NCBI GenBank assembly: GCA_021018815.1
Contig: JAITYX010000028.1
Location: 2,648,501 to 2,712,500, forward strand
Source of the DNA: Talinum fruticosum
Lineage: Eukaryota; Streptophyta; Magnoliopsida; Caryophyllales; Talinaceae
Length of the DNA: 64,000 nucleotides
Direction: 5' to 3'
Shown: positions 11,144 through 23,194 of the stretch, in pieces
Position numbering within the stretch: position 1 is the first letter of the stretch
Layout of the letters: each line of letters begins with the position of its first letter
The notes under the pieces: generated by a model
Databases searched by the model: none
Seen by the model: only the letters and a program-made list of their open reading frames with translations
What the model was told of the DNA's origin: nothing
Translations under genes and position numbers: made by a program

Positions 11144-14100
11144 CTAAGCATTTAACATGCCAAGCTCATTCCGAATAAAATGCAATTGATCTTCACCAAG
11201 TGGCTTAGTAAAGATATCAGCCTAATTGAAGATTAGTCGGAATGAATTCAAGTAAAATATCACCCTTTTCCGAGTGATCGCGTAAGAAATGATACCCGAC
11301 TTCAATATGCTTTGTTTTTGAGTGCCGAACAGATTCTTAGTGATACCGATTGCGCTTTGATTGTCACACTTGATTGGGACCGAGTTGAGAGATAATCCGA
11401 GATCCTTCAAGTGTTGTTTTATCCAGAGAATCTCGAGCGCAACAAGCTCCAGCTGGCAATATATTCAGCTTCGCAGCTTGATAGAGCTACCGAGTTTTGC
11501 TTCTTTGAGTGCCAGGATATTAGGGATTGACCCGAAACCGGCAAGCTCCGGATGTGCTCTTTCGATCTACTTTGTATCCTCGCGTAGTCCGCGTCTCGAG
11601 TACCCAGCCGACTCGCTCCGAGTCTCCGGAGTACCACAGCCCTAGATTCTCGAGTGCCCGCAAGATATCTCGAATATTCTCTTCACCGCAGATGAGATGT
11701 GATTCTTTTGGATTAGCTTGAAATCGTGCACATAAGCAAACACCGAACATTATGTCCGGGTCTGCTCGAAGTAAGATATAGCAGAGATCCAATCATACTT
11801 CGATAGAGTTTCGATCTACCGCTTTACCTCGTCTCATCCGAGTCAAGTTTTATACCGTCGCTCATAGGAGTAGATGCGTGCTTTGCATCTTGAAGTTTGT
11901 ATTTCTTCAGCAGTTCCTTGGTGTACTTTGATTGATGGACAAAGATTCCATCTTTGTTTTGTTTGATTTGCAGCCCAAGGAAGAAATTGAGTTCTCCCAT
12001 CATGCTCATTTGGAACTCTTGGCTCATCAACTCGTAAAATTCTCAGCACGTAAATTCATTAGTAGCACCGAAAATAATATCATCAACATATATTTGAACA
12101 ATGAGAAAATCTTTCCCTTTGGTCTTTATGAATAGAGTCTTGTCGATCCGACCTCTTTTGAAATCATTTTGAACCAGAAGCCGCTCGCTCTTTCATACCA
12201 AGCTCTAGGGGCTTGTTTAAGACCATAGAGAGCCTTTTGAAGTTTGAAAACATGATTTGGAAATTCTGAGTTTTCAAAACCAGGAGGTCGCTCGACATAG
12301 ACCTCTTCTTCAATAAAACCATTGAGAAAGGCACACTTAACATCCATTTGATATAATTTAATATGCATGCAGGATGCAAATGCCAACAAGTATTCTAATG
12401 GCTTCACTCTGCTACCGGTGCAAAGGTTTCCCCACAATCAATTCCTTCTTCTTGATTGTAACCCCGAGCTACAAGTCTAGCCTTGTTTCTGACAACTATT
12501 CCACCCTCATCCAGCTTTGTTTTTGAAAACCCATTTGGTTCCTATAACCGGGTGGTCGAAGGTCGGTTGGTCGAGTCCGGACTTGGTTTCTCTCGAATTG
12601 ATTTAGCTCTTCTTGCATGGCCTCTACCCATTCGGGTTCATTAAGGGCCTCTAGTGCATTTTTGGGTTCAGTCAGAGAAATGAATGCAAGTGAATGCACA
12701 TAGATTATGAAGAGAAGAGCGAGTTCTTACTCCACTCGTTGATATCGAAATAATGTTTTCTTGGGGATGCCTGGAAGTAAATTTGAATGCTTTACCAGCT
12801 CTTTGATTCACCAGTGTTTGATGGTTGAATTGATTGATCTTCGTAAGCTTGTTCCGTGTGATCCTCTTCATTGACTTGCTCGTTCGGAGCGACCTCCGGA
12901 GTTGTCTCATTCTCGAGCTTCCTCGTTCCGAGTGGTCTCCTTCCGAGTCTTTATAGACTCATCTTCGTCATCATCCTTTCGAGCTTCAGCTCCGAGTATG
13001 AAGATTCACTTGGTTTTCCCTCGTTCAAGCTCATCAAACACTACGTGGATACTTTCTTCCACTTTGTTAGTTCTCTTGTTGAATATACGATAAGCTTTGC
13101 TATGAGTAGAGTAACCTAGAAAAATTCCTTCGTCTCGACCGAGCATCAAACTTGGTCGATGATCCTTACCGTTGTTGTGGACAAAGCACTTACATCCGAA
13201 AGATCTCGAAATAGGAAATATTTGGCTTCCTTCCTTTGTAGAGCTCATAAGGTGTTTTCTTCGTAATGGGTCTCGATGAGGCATCGATTGAGAGTGTAGT
13301 TGGCCGTGTTTACCGCCTCGCCCGCAATAGTAAGGCAAGTTGTGTTCAATCATCATCGTCCTTGCTATTTCTTCAAGGGTTCTCGTTCTTTCTCTCAACT
13401 ACTCCATTCTCGTTGAGGAGTTCTCGGGTGCCGAGAAGTTGTGAGAAATTCCATTCTTGTCACAAAACTCGAGAATTTCGAGTAGTCGAACTCCCTTCCA
13501 TGGTCGGTTCGAATCTTTTGAATCCGAGTCTGAGACTCAACTTGAATCTTTCTACGGAGCTTGCTGAACTCCTTGAAGGCCTCATTCTTATGCTTCGTAA
13601 AACACACCCAGGTAAATCTTGAAAAATCATCAATAATAACAAGTATGTAAGATTTACCTCCGAGACTCTTTACAGGGATTTCACCACATAAGTCCATGTG
13701 TAGTAATTCAAGCACGTTGGATGTGGAAACCGTCTTCAGAGATTTGAATGAGGATCTGACTTGTTTCCCTTTGGTGCATGCTCCACATACTTTATCCTTC
13801 TCAAAAGCACAGCTTAGGTAATCCTCTAACCGCACCAAGAGATGCAAGCTTTTTGATAGTATGCATGCTAATATGACCTAATCTACGATGCCAAATCCAA
13901 GAATCATCTTGAAGATATGCTTTTAAACATGATAAGTTCTGACTTGGGTCGAAAGAGGGATGATGTAGGTATTACCCGATCTCTTACCCGAGAGCTTTAC
14001 CTCTTTGGTGGTCTCATCTCGTGATGTAGCACTTGGATTGAGTGAATCTTACCTCTCGACCTTTGTCACAAAGTCGGGAGATGCTAAGTAGGTTGTATTT

Positions 14101-14330
14101 TAGTCCTTTGACCAGGTAGACTCGGGCTCACCAGATTGTTTCCATTACCAATCTTCCCAATGCCCACTATCTTGCCCTTGCTGTCATCACCAAAGGTCAC
14201 CTTTCCTCCTTTATATGACTCCAGCTCGTAAAAGAGTCCTTGGTCACCCGACATATGTCGAGAACATCCGCCGTCCAGTACCGATGTCCTTTGATCTTTT
14301 CCGAGTGACTCCGCAAAACAGAGAAAATCT
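11144..14330 (-). CDS. Element B pol: protease, integrase, reverse transcriptase, RNase H
   Basis: In order on the minus strand: protease near 14230-14290 with an [13 protein letters not shown] box in a shifted frame (DGG in place of DSG); the integrase zinc-binding region near 13750-13900; the integrase core at 13395-13750 with HMDLCGEI and TDHGREF for the first two catalytic Asp; a post-integrase segment ending near 13010; and RT at 11824-12700 with [28 protein letters not shown] and the YVDD box near 12085. RNase H lies at 11220-11790 ([19 protein letters not shown]). The frame closes with GMLNA and TAG at 11144-11146. The order is copia. Frameshifts recur at CGG/CGAG/CAG sites, for example in the RNase H YSDADYAG segment, where D is in frame and B has an extra base at two such sites. 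Confidence 0.85.
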
Positions 14331-14339
14331 AACCCTTCT

Positions 14340-16150
14340 CACTTCCTCTAACGAACCCAAGAACATTTCTTACCGTGGTCCTTTTCGAGGAAGAAGGTGC
14401 TTCGAACCCGCATTTGAATGACTTTGGGTTTAGTCTCGATTCTCGAGTCTTCTTCTTTCGTAGAACCGAGTCCGTGTCTCTTTCCTTTTAAAAACCTTTC
14501 CTTTTGAAACAGGAGAAAATGGTTTCTTTTTGTAGATAGGTCTCGGGTTTAGTCCTCCTTTCATTTTTATGAATGGGACCATGCTCAGCCTTCTTGAACT
14601 TAACAGCTTCGGAATCCTTTTGAATAATTCCGAGTAAGAATTAGATTCTTCCTCTTTGTTGAAACCAAGACCTTCTTTTCGAAATGAGACACATTGTGAT
14701 CCTAAGAGCATATCAAGGTTCTTCCGTCCTGAGAAAACTTCAAAACCAGATTTTGAGACTCAATGAGCTTCGTTTCAGCTTGCTCATTTTCTTTTCTCGA
14801 GTAACTCGGACTCGGCCTCATTAGTATGAGCACTTGTCTTGAGTTCTCTCGAGTGTCGGCCTCAGCTTTTCCAATTCATTTTTTAAAAAGGTACTCTCGT
14901 AAGTGATTGACTCAAGTTGTTCCTTGAAATGAGAAGAATCGAATTGGACTTTTCTTCCAAAGTAAAGATGTATTTAGCTAAATCAACTTTGGAGAATTTG
15001 AGGAAATAGTTTATTACCTCTTGAGGATCGGCTTCCTCATTGTCCGAGTCTCGTGTCTCGAGTCCGACTCCTTTCGCTTCGAGTCGTTGATCGCCATCGA
15101 CACTTTGAGTCATCTCGAGTCTTCGTCCTCTTCGGATGAATCCTCATCACTCCACGTTGCCATCATGGCCTTTTTCTTCTTCCTCGTCCCTTCTTCGTTT
15201 TGGACAGTCCCTGACTATGTGGTCTTTGCCGCCACATTCAAAACATCCGTAATTTTTAGACAAGGATAACTTTGTGGGTGAAGAAAACTTACCTTTTCGT
15301 CTCTCTTGTCCTTTTGTAGAATTCTTCTTTTGGCCTTTTATCCCATCTTTTGTGCTTCATCATTCTCTTGAAGCCTCTTGCAATGAGTGCCATGGGATCA
15401 TCTTCCGAGTCGAGGAGCTTGGACTTGCTTCTTTGGATTCTCGAGGCTTTAAGAGCGATGTTCTTTTTGGAAATACCCTCAAGCATCTTCTTCTTCCGGA
15501 TGTATCTCATGGGTCGAAGCTTTCCTATGAGCTCGTCCGGCTTCAAGATTGAGAGGTTCTCGAGCCTCTTCTATGGCAGCTTACCTTCGGACCCCATCGT
15601 TTCTTGGGTAGGCTTCGAGAATTTTCCGGCACATTTCTTCATGGGAGATTTTCTTTCCCAAAGATTTGAGATTGTTGGTGATCTCAAGTGAAGCGTATGA
15701 ACATCCGAGTAATGTTCTCTTTCGGCTCCATTTTAAAAAGCTCATATTTGTGAAGATACCGGCCGATCTTCGCTTGTCTCACCCGACTTGTACCTTCGTA
15801 GGTGTTGACCGCAGTGTCCCACACTTCTTTAGCAGAGTCACGAGCAGAGACTCGATTATATTCTTCTCGAGCTTATGGCGCACATGAGGATGTTCATGGC
15901 TTTGAAGTTCTTTCGAACTTCTCTGCTTCGTCGGCGTGAACTCAGCCTTTGTCTTTGGAAGAATTCCGAATTCATCTCGTCTTCGTTGGGATGTAGTTCC
16001 CTTGTTGTATGATTTCCCATACTTCTTCGTCGTGATCCATAAGGAAACATTCCATCGCCTTCTTCCAAAGGACCGAAATTTGAACCTTTGAATTTTGGTG
16101 GCCTCGTTGGAAGATCTACCTTCGTCGAACTCTCCGTGTTCTCGAGCCAT
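14340..16150 (-). CDS. Element B gag
   Basis: The start is the ATG at 16150, 47 bases inside the primer site, at the same position as in A and C. N-terminal words GEFDEGRSS and the gag helix region (15500-15720) match the other copies. The acidic segment near 15360-15480 and the DSDNEEADPQEVINYFLKF stretch (14883-15113) are conserved with A and D. The zinc knuckle region lies near 15210-15250. The C-terminal part is Lys/Arg-rich (14430-14711) and leads into pol. The expected product is a capsid/nucleocapsid precursor that assembles cytoplasmic particles around the RNA. Several frame breaks are present in this sequence. Confidence 0.75.
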
Positions 16151-16196
16151 CCGATCTTTAAACCTTTGGACTGTTAGCATCCTTTCCGAAAGGCTA

Positions 16197-16208
16197 GGCT
16201 CGATACCA
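16197..16208 (-). promoter_or_regulatory. Element B primer binding site (tRNA-iMet type)
   Basis: TGGTATCGAGCC on the minus strand, two bases inside the 5' LTR. It matches the initiator tRNA-Met primer site except for one missing A after TATC. Confidence 0.85.
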
Positions 16209-16210
16209 AT

Positions 16211-17733
16211 TGAAGGTTTGCTCTGGGAGAGTCCGAGTCACCCTAGAGGGGGTGAATAGGGTGATGAAAAATTCTTTGTGAAAGCACACACCCTTTTGAC
16301 GAGTAGAATCAAAGACAGCTTTCGAGTCTAAAAAATTGGACTCGTAATGTAATGAATCGTAGTAAACACGTTCAAGCAGGTCTGTCTCGAGTCTAGAATG
16401 AACTCGTAACTAGAACACAGAGAATTTACGTGGAAACCCTCCCGGGCAGAAAACCACGGCCCGTGTCAATCCAGACACGAAGTCAAATCCACTATTTTGA
16501 GTCCACAAAATACCGTGAACTTGACGTAACCCGAGTTGCTCCCTTGGACAACTCTATACAAGTTTTCCTAGACTCGAAGTTCCCTTATCTCGATCTAGTA
16601 CTTCCTAGCCGAGATAACCCTTACAGCTTAGGGACAACTAAGCCGAGTTAACCCTTACAGACTTAGTCAAGGGACCTTACAAAGAATGTAAGAAGTGTTT
16701 ATAATCGAGTACAAGACCTTACAACTCGTAAAGTAATGAATTACAGAGTGGGAGTTGTAAGTTGAAGATTGAAAGTAAATACAATAACTTTGTTCAAGTT
16801 GGAGTATTGACAAGTATGTTCCGCTTTCTTCAAGTCTTGTGAAGTGGCTTCTATTTATAGATAGCCAGGCAGAGTAGCCGTTATCTTCATCTCGCCGACC
16901 GAGAGTCCTCTCGTGACCGTTGATAAGGGCCTTTCGAGTCACTCGAAAGTATCCGTTGAAAATATGGTCGTTGGACAACGGTTTAACTCTCTTGGAAGTC
17001 CCAAAACCATCGGTTGTGTCTTGAAAAGTGTGGTGAAAACCATCGTTAAGCTTGACCTTCTAATTTTCCGGATATGGAAGCGCATGCCTTCGACACAATC
17101 TTCTCGGGACTAGAGCAGGGATGGTGAAAAGCTATATCTCGCCGGTGATTTGATGTTCTCAAGCCGGCTACTTTTGTAATTTGAAAAGATATCCTCGATT
17201 GAATAACCTACAAAAGTAAAACACCTTTCGGTTCTCAAAGTATAAAATACTTTGGTCCAAGGTTAGACACAGATAATAAAACTAATCATGATAATTAACA
17301 AACAGATTATCCGAGTCGAAAAGAAATGGAACTTTCCGAGTCTAATAACCATGATACTCGGAATTCCATAAGACTTAGTCTTAAGCAAGGAATCAAGTTC
17401 TATCAACAAATATCGAGTGGGAAACACTTGATGTAGACTAAGCACGAAAAGAACTATGAATGCCGACTTTGCAAACAATAGAGTAAATAATCATAAGTCG
17501 ATTCTCGAGAGAGAGTGGACTCGTAATAAAGAACAAGTTTTCCGAGTCGCTAACCGAAAAGCGATTAAAGAGATAAGTGAAGGCCGAATCGCATAGAAAA
17601 GATACTATTTCACTCAAGTAAGTTTCTAAGACACAGAGAATGCCTTGGAATCAAAACACTATATGAATGACATCGTTATACCCGATTCTTTTTGCATGAC
17701 TCGAAATATATAGAGCAAGTGTCCGAGTCATCA
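16211..17733 (-). repeat. Element B 5' LTR
   Basis: About 1523 bp and nearly identical to 6986-8503. The TATA box is at 16851-16860 and the U3 module near 17165-17280. The outer end is followed at once by the right CACGT duplication. Confidence 0.95.
16851..16860 (-). promoter_or_regulatory. Element B 5' LTR TATA box
   Basis: CTATAAATAG on the minus strand, in the context conserved in all copia LTRs here. This is the expected promoter for full-length genomic RNA of B. Confidence 0.8.
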
Positions 17734-17738
17734 CACGT
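17734..17738. repeat. Target site duplication of element B (right)
   Basis: CACGT follows the CA end of the right LTR and matches 6981-6985. The flanking GGTTTCCACGT and CACGTAA join to give the normal copia LTR sequence seen at 29448-29459. Confidence 0.9.
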
Positions 17739-17885
17739 AATTTTTGAATTAACACTTTCCGAGTCCAATATAGACTCGGACTCTCTTAGTCGATCGGCTT
17801 TAATCTTCCATTCTTTGGTCAAATTTCCTCATCACCCTATTCACCCCCTCTAGGGTGACTAAGTTTCTCCAAAAGCAAACCTTCA
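17734..17885 (+). repeat. Element C 5' LTR, inner end
   Basis: This is the last 150 bases of the LTR. It includes TTTCCTCATCACCCTATTCA and the inner end GCAAACCTTCA next to the primer site. Confidence 0.85.
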
Positions 17886-17887
17886 AT

Positions 17888-17899
17888 TGGTATCGAGCC
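17888..17899 (+). promoter_or_regulatory. Element C primer binding site (tRNA-iMet type)
   Basis: TGGTATCGAGCC two bases after the LTR end. It has the same single-base gap relative to the tRNA-iMet site as in B and D. Confidence 0.85.
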
Positions 17900-17943
17900 T
17901 AGCCTTTCGAAACGATTTAACCATCCAAAGGTTTAAAGATCAA

Positions 17944-19406
17944 ATGGCTCGTAACAATGGAGAGTTCGATGAAGGAAGATCTTCCAGCAGACCACCAAAG
18001 TTTAAAGGATCTAACTTTGTGCACTCGGAAGAAGCTCATGGAACGTTTCCTACTTGGATCACGATGAAGAGGTCCGGAACATCATACAAGTAGGGAACTA
18101 CATTCCATTGAAGGTGAAAGAAACAAGACTCGTGCCCAAAACAAAGTTCGAATACACCATCGAAGAAGTAGAGAAGTTCGAAAGAACTTCAAGGCTATGA
18201 ACATTCCGATGTGCGCCATCAGCTCGTAAGAATACAATCGAGTGTCAGCCGTGACACAACCAAAGAAGTATGGGACACACTTGTCAACACTTATGAAGGC
18301 ACAAGCCAAGTCGGACAAGTGAAGATAAACCAATATCTTCACAAGTACGAGCTGTTCAAGATAGAGCCAAAAGAAAACATCACTAAGATATTCATCCGCT
18401 TCATTGATATTACTAACAATCTCAAATCTCTAGGTAGAAAGATTTCGCACGAGGAAATGTGCAGAAAGATACTCGTAAGCCAACCCAAGAGAAGATGGGG
18501 TCCCAAGGTGACAACCATCGAAGAGGCTCAAAAATCTGTCCTTGCTCGAAGCCGGACGAACTCATTGGGAAGCTACTCACCCATGAGATCCACCTAGAAG
18601 TGGAGGATGCAGAGGTCAGCACTAAAAAGAACATTGCAATAAAGGCCTCGGAAAACAGAGAAGCAAATCCGAGTTCCTCCGACTTAGAAGAGGATCCTAT
18701 GTCACTTATCGCGAGAGGCTTCAAAAAAATGATAAAGCACAAAAGATGGGATAAGAAGCCAAGAGAAGAAATCTACAAGAAAGATAAGAAGGATAGAAAA
18801 GGTAAACACTCTTCCCCTTCAAAGTTATCTTTAACTAAGAACTCCGACTATTTTGAATGTGGTAGCAAGGAACACATAGTCAAAGACTGACCTGTAAGAA
18901 ATAGGGACAGAAAGAAGAAAAAGGTTATGATGGCCACATGGAGTGATGAAGACTCATCGAAGATGGCCACATGGAATGAGTCTCAAAAGCTTGTTTTAAA
19001 ATTCACTCAAGGCCGAAAAACCTTGACATGCTCTTAAGATCACAATGTGTCTCCTTCGTAAAAGAAGGACTTGGGTTTTAACAAAGAGGAGGAATCCAAT
19101 TCCTACTCGTAACTTTTTAAAAGGATTCCGTAACCGTAAAGTTCGGGAAGGCTGAGCACGGTCCCATTCATGAGAGTGAATGGAGGACTGAGCCCAAACC
19201 AGCTTACAGGAGAAAACCTTCTCCACCAGTTTATAAAAGAAAAGCTTTTCAAAAGAAAGAGACACGGACTCGGTTCCCTAAAAGAAAGACTCGGAATCGG
19301 ACCAAACCCAAAGTTATTCAAATCTGGGTTCCCAAGAGTCTACTTCCTCATGAAAGGACCATAGTCAAGGGAGTTACTGGGTTCGTTAGAGGAAGTAAGA
19401 AAGGTT
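17944..19406 (+). pseudogene. Element C gag
   Basis: The ATG at 17944 starts MARNNGEFDEGRSSSRPPKF. The gag helices follow (TSQVGQVKINQYLHKYELFK and ISHEEMCRKILV, about 18290-18480), then an acidic segment (18600-18690) and a basic segment (18720-18800). The zinc knuckle near 18856-18890 reads YFECGSKEHIVKD and then a stop, so the first and last Cys of the C-x2-C-x4-H-x4-C motif are lost. A large part of the segment between knuckle and tail is missing compared with A, B and D: sequence jumps from the ATWSDED segment near 18960 to SQKLVLKFTQGRK. The gene is therefore truncated internally as well as frameshifted. Confidence 0.75.
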
Positions 19407-19439
19407 AGTTTGTTTCCGGCTTCGGTGTAGCTCAAAAAA

Positions 19440-22400
19440 GAACAAAAGGGCATTGGTACCTGGATAGTGGATGCTCACGTCACATGTTAGGAAATCCAAG
19501 ACTCTTTTCCGAGTTAGAAGAGTACAAGGGAGGCAAGGTCACATTTGGAGATGACAGCAAGGGCAAAATAATTGGGATAGGCAAGATTGGAAAAGGAAAC
19601 GATCCGGTCAACCCAAGTATACCTTGTCAAGGGATTAAAGTGCAATCTACTCACCATCTCTCAACCGTGTGACAAGGGTCAAGAGGTAAGATTCACACGG
19701 ACCAACTGTTATATCTCCGATGATACTACCAAGGAGACCAAGCTCTCGTGTCGGAGATCGGGTAACACATACTATTCCTTTTTCCGACCCAAGTCGAATT
19801 TATCTTGCTTAAAAGCATGTCTACATGATGATTCATGGACATGGCATCGTAGATTAGGTCATATTAGCATACATACCATTAAGAAGCTTGCTTCTCATTA
19901 TTTAGTTAGAGGATTGCCTAACTGTGCATTTAAGAAAGATAAAATCTATGAAGCTTGTACAAAAGGGAAACAGGTCAAATCTTCTTTCAAACCTCTGAAA
20001 ACTGTTTCCACATCCAAAGTGCTTGAATTGTTGCATATGGATTTATGTGGAGAAATCTCTGTCAAGAGTCTCGGAGGTAAATCATATGCGCTTGTGATTA
20101 TTGATGATTACTCACGATTTTCCTGGATTTGTTTTCTTAAACACAAAAATAAAGCATTTAAAGAGTTCAAGCAAGCTCTGCAGGAAAATCTAAATTGAGT
20201 CTCACACTCGGATCTAGAGAATTCGAACCGACCATGGAAGGGAGTTCGACTACTCGGATTTTGTAAAATTTTGTGATAAGAATGGCATCTCCCACAACTT
20301 CTCAGCACCAAGAACTCCTCAACAAAATGGAGTAGTGGAGAGAAAGAACCGGACTCTTGAAAAATAGGAAGGACAATGATGATTGAACATGATCTACCCT
20401 ACTATTTCTGGGCCGAGGCAATCAACACAAGCAAACTACATATTAAACAGATGCCTCATCGGACCCATCCTAAAGAAAACTCCATACGAGCTCTACAAGG
20501 GAAGAAACCAAAAATTTCATATTTCAAACCCTTTGGATGTAAGTGCTTCGTTCACAACAATGGTAAGGATCACCTGACCAAATTTGATGCTATGTCGGAT
20601 GAAGGTATTTTTCTTGGGTATTCATCTCAAAGCAAAGCATATCGTATTTTCAATAAAAGAACTAACAAAGTGGAAGAAAGCATCCACGTTGTGTTTGATG
20701 AGATTGAACAGGAAAAACCAAGTGGTCAACATTCTCATACCTGAAGCTCAGCAGAGATGATGATCTTGATGAAAATGAGCTCATCAAGAATCAAATCAAA
20801 GTCACTCGTAACGAAGTGACTCAGAATGAGATAACTCAAGAGCTAGCTCGGAATATTGAAGGTCGATCGGATGAACAAGCTCACTCGCAACGGACTTCGA
20901 AGATTAACCAATTCAACCTATAGATCCGGTGAACCAGAGAATAGGTATAGCATTCAAGTATGCTTCTAGCCACCCACTAGAAAACATCTTATCTCGATAT
21001 CAAAAGTGGGATAAGAACTCGTTCCTCTCTACAAAATCTATGCGCATTCACTCGCATTCATTTCATTAATCGAACCTAGAAAATGCACTAGAGGCCCTAA
21101 CTGAACCTCGAATGGGTAGAGGCCATGCAAGAGGAACTCAATCAATTCGAAAGAAACCAAGTTTGGACTCGACTAATCGACCTTCTCACCACCCAGTCAT
21201 AGGATCCAAATGGGTTTTCAAGAACAAACTGGATGAAGGTGGGTTGATAGTCAGAAATAAGGCTAGACTTGTGGCTCAAGCTTACAATCAAGAGGAAGGG
21301 ATTGATTGTAGGGAAACCTTTGCACTCGTTGCCGAATTGAAGCTATTAGAATCCTATTGGCATTTGCATCTAGTATGAATATCAAATTGTATCAAATGGA
21401 TGTTAAATGTGCTTTTCTCAATGGTTTCATGTTTTTAAATTGCAAAAAGCTCTCTATGGTCTTAAACAAGCTCCCGAGCTTGGTATGAAAGACTCGAGCA
21501 ATTTCTTGGTTGAAAATGATTTTAGAAGAGGTCAGATTGACAAGACTCTTTTTATAAAAACTAAGGGGAAAGACTTTCTTATTGCTCGGATCTATGTTGA
21601 TGACATAATTTTTGAGCTACTAATGAAATTCTCGTGTCAAGAGTTTTCCGAGTTAATGAGATAGGAATTTCAAATGAGTATGATGGGAGAACTCAATTTC
21701 TTCCTTGGTCTACAAATCAAGCAAGACAAAGATGGCATCTATGTCCATCAATCAAAGTATACCTAGGCTGCTGAAGAAGTATAAACTTCAAGACGTAAAA
21801 CATGCAACAACACCTATGAGCAAGCAAGATAAAACTCGGACTCGGATGAGAAAGGTAAAGCGAGTAGATCGAAACTCTATCGAGGTATGATTGGATCTTT
21901 GCTATATCTACCTTAGGCTAGACATAATGTTTAGTGTATGTCTCGTGTGCAAGATTTCAAGCTAATCTAAAATAATCACATCTCACTGCGGTAAAGAGAA
22001 TATTTAGATATCTTGCAGGGACTCGGAATCTAGGTCTATGATATTCAAGAGACTCGGAACCGACTCTCACTGGATACTCGGATGCTGGCTACGCCGAGTA
22101 CAAAATTGATAGAAAAAGTACTTCGAGAGCCTACCAGCTTCGGGTCAATCCCGATATCTTGGCACTCAAAGAAACAGAACTCAGTAGCTCGATCAATCGC
22201 TAAAGCTAAGTATATTGCAGCCGGAGCATGGTGTGCTCGAGATTTTATGGATCAAGCAACACTTGAGAGATCTTGGACTTACATTCAAATCAATTCGAAT
22301 CAAGTGTGACAATCAATATGCAATCAGCATCACCAAGAATCCAGTTCAAGCACTCAAAGATAAAACATATTGAGGTCGGTATCATTTTCTAACGGACCAC

Positions 22401-22530
22401 TCTGAGAAAGGTGATATTGAACTTGAATTCATTCCTACCAAACTTCAATTAGCTGATATCTTTACTAAGCCACTTAGTGAGGATCAGCTTTTGCTTTATT
22501 AGGAATGAGCTTGGCATAATCAATGCATAA
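19440..22530 (+). pseudogene. Element C pol
   Basis: Protease begins near 19445 with WYLDSGCSRHMLGNP, the only copy here with the normal DSG triad. Integrase zinc-binding sequence is at 19820-19970 ([16 protein letters not shown]), and the core follows with HMDLCGEI near 20035 and the ERKNRT region near 20340. The post-integrase segment runs to 20740. RT is at 21112-21890 with [12 protein letters not shown] and YVDDIIF near 21596. The segment around FLNGF near 21415 is shortened, with about 60 bases absent between the FLNGF and [12 protein letters not shown] motifs. RNase H ends with FTKPLSEDQ and a stop at 22528-22530. Stops and frameshifts occur throughout, so C cannot make a full polyprotein from this sequence. 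Confidence 0.8.
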
Positions 22531-22928
22531 TTATGTGCTTTTCCGATGTATGATTACTTTGTATGATTATATGTTATATGCCTTCTTTCTTTAATAACAA
22601 TTAGTTCGATTGAACCAATGATACTCGAGCTCCGAGTTATTAGTTGTTTGTAGTTTCTAAGTCACTCGTAAACTTCACCGAGACAGACTCAGCATTTTGA
22701 GAAAATGGACATCAAACTTCGAAATCATCTCTAGATCAGTGGAGAATTTCGTAAATTTCTTTTAAAATCTCTCTTTTTTCTCTATGTCTTGCGCACATCG
22801 ATCATACCACTAGCCGTTGGGGGACAATCGCTAGAATTCTAACCATTGGAAAGCGGAACGATCCACGCCGGTCCGAGGTGACCGTTGGAGAGTTGGGTTA
22901 GAACGAACACCGAAGGACGATTATTTCT

Positions 22929-22938
22929 CTATAAATAG
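22929..22938 (+). promoter_or_regulatory. Internal TATA box upstream of ORF3 (element C)
   Basis: CTATAAATAG, 400 bases after the pol stop and about 257 bases before the ORF3 ATG. It is followed by CGTCTATTTTCCTTC, a CT-rich leader and a CAAGTAAGC donor-like word near 23070, with a TCAAAAG acceptor-like site near 23160. This suggests a separate, possibly spliced, ORF3 transcript. Confidence 0.6.
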
Positions 22939-23194
22939 CGTCTATTTTCCTTCATTAAGCTACTTTACTCTCTACTTACTCTCACTCTCTCAATTACTTC
23001 ATCTCGCGCAAACTCTCTCTACGTGCGAAGAATGTTTTTGTCGCTCTCAAGCTAAGAGGAAGCATTCTCAAGTAAGCTCTGTCACTCTCAGCTCTCTCTA
23101 CTCCATTTTTTTTTCTCACTTTCATCGAGCTATCTCTCTCTCTCTCTCTCTTCTCTATCAAAAGTTCATCTTTCTTTTTGTTTCTTCATCAAAC

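Larger units (their letters stand above)
6986..17733 (-). mobile_element. Element B: complete SIRE/Maximus-like copia retrotransposon
   Basis: B is 10.7 kb and has every expected part on the minus strand: 5' LTR (16211-17733), primer site, gag, pol, a long downstream ORF3, polypurine tract and 3' LTR (6986-8503), framed by CACGT duplications. The two LTRs differ by scattered changes, most of them at CHG trinucleotides, which implies a recent insertion. It is inserted in the 5' LTR of plus-strand element C. Reading frames are broken in this sequence, but many breaks lie at sites where the two LTRs also disagree, so the true element could be more intact than it looks. Confidence 0.95.

Noticed and set aside
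23100..23160. CT-run in the ORF3 leader as a GAGA-type regulatory element
   Set aside because: CT-rich leaders are common in plant 5' UTRs and the run differs between copies, so I list it only as part of the leader.
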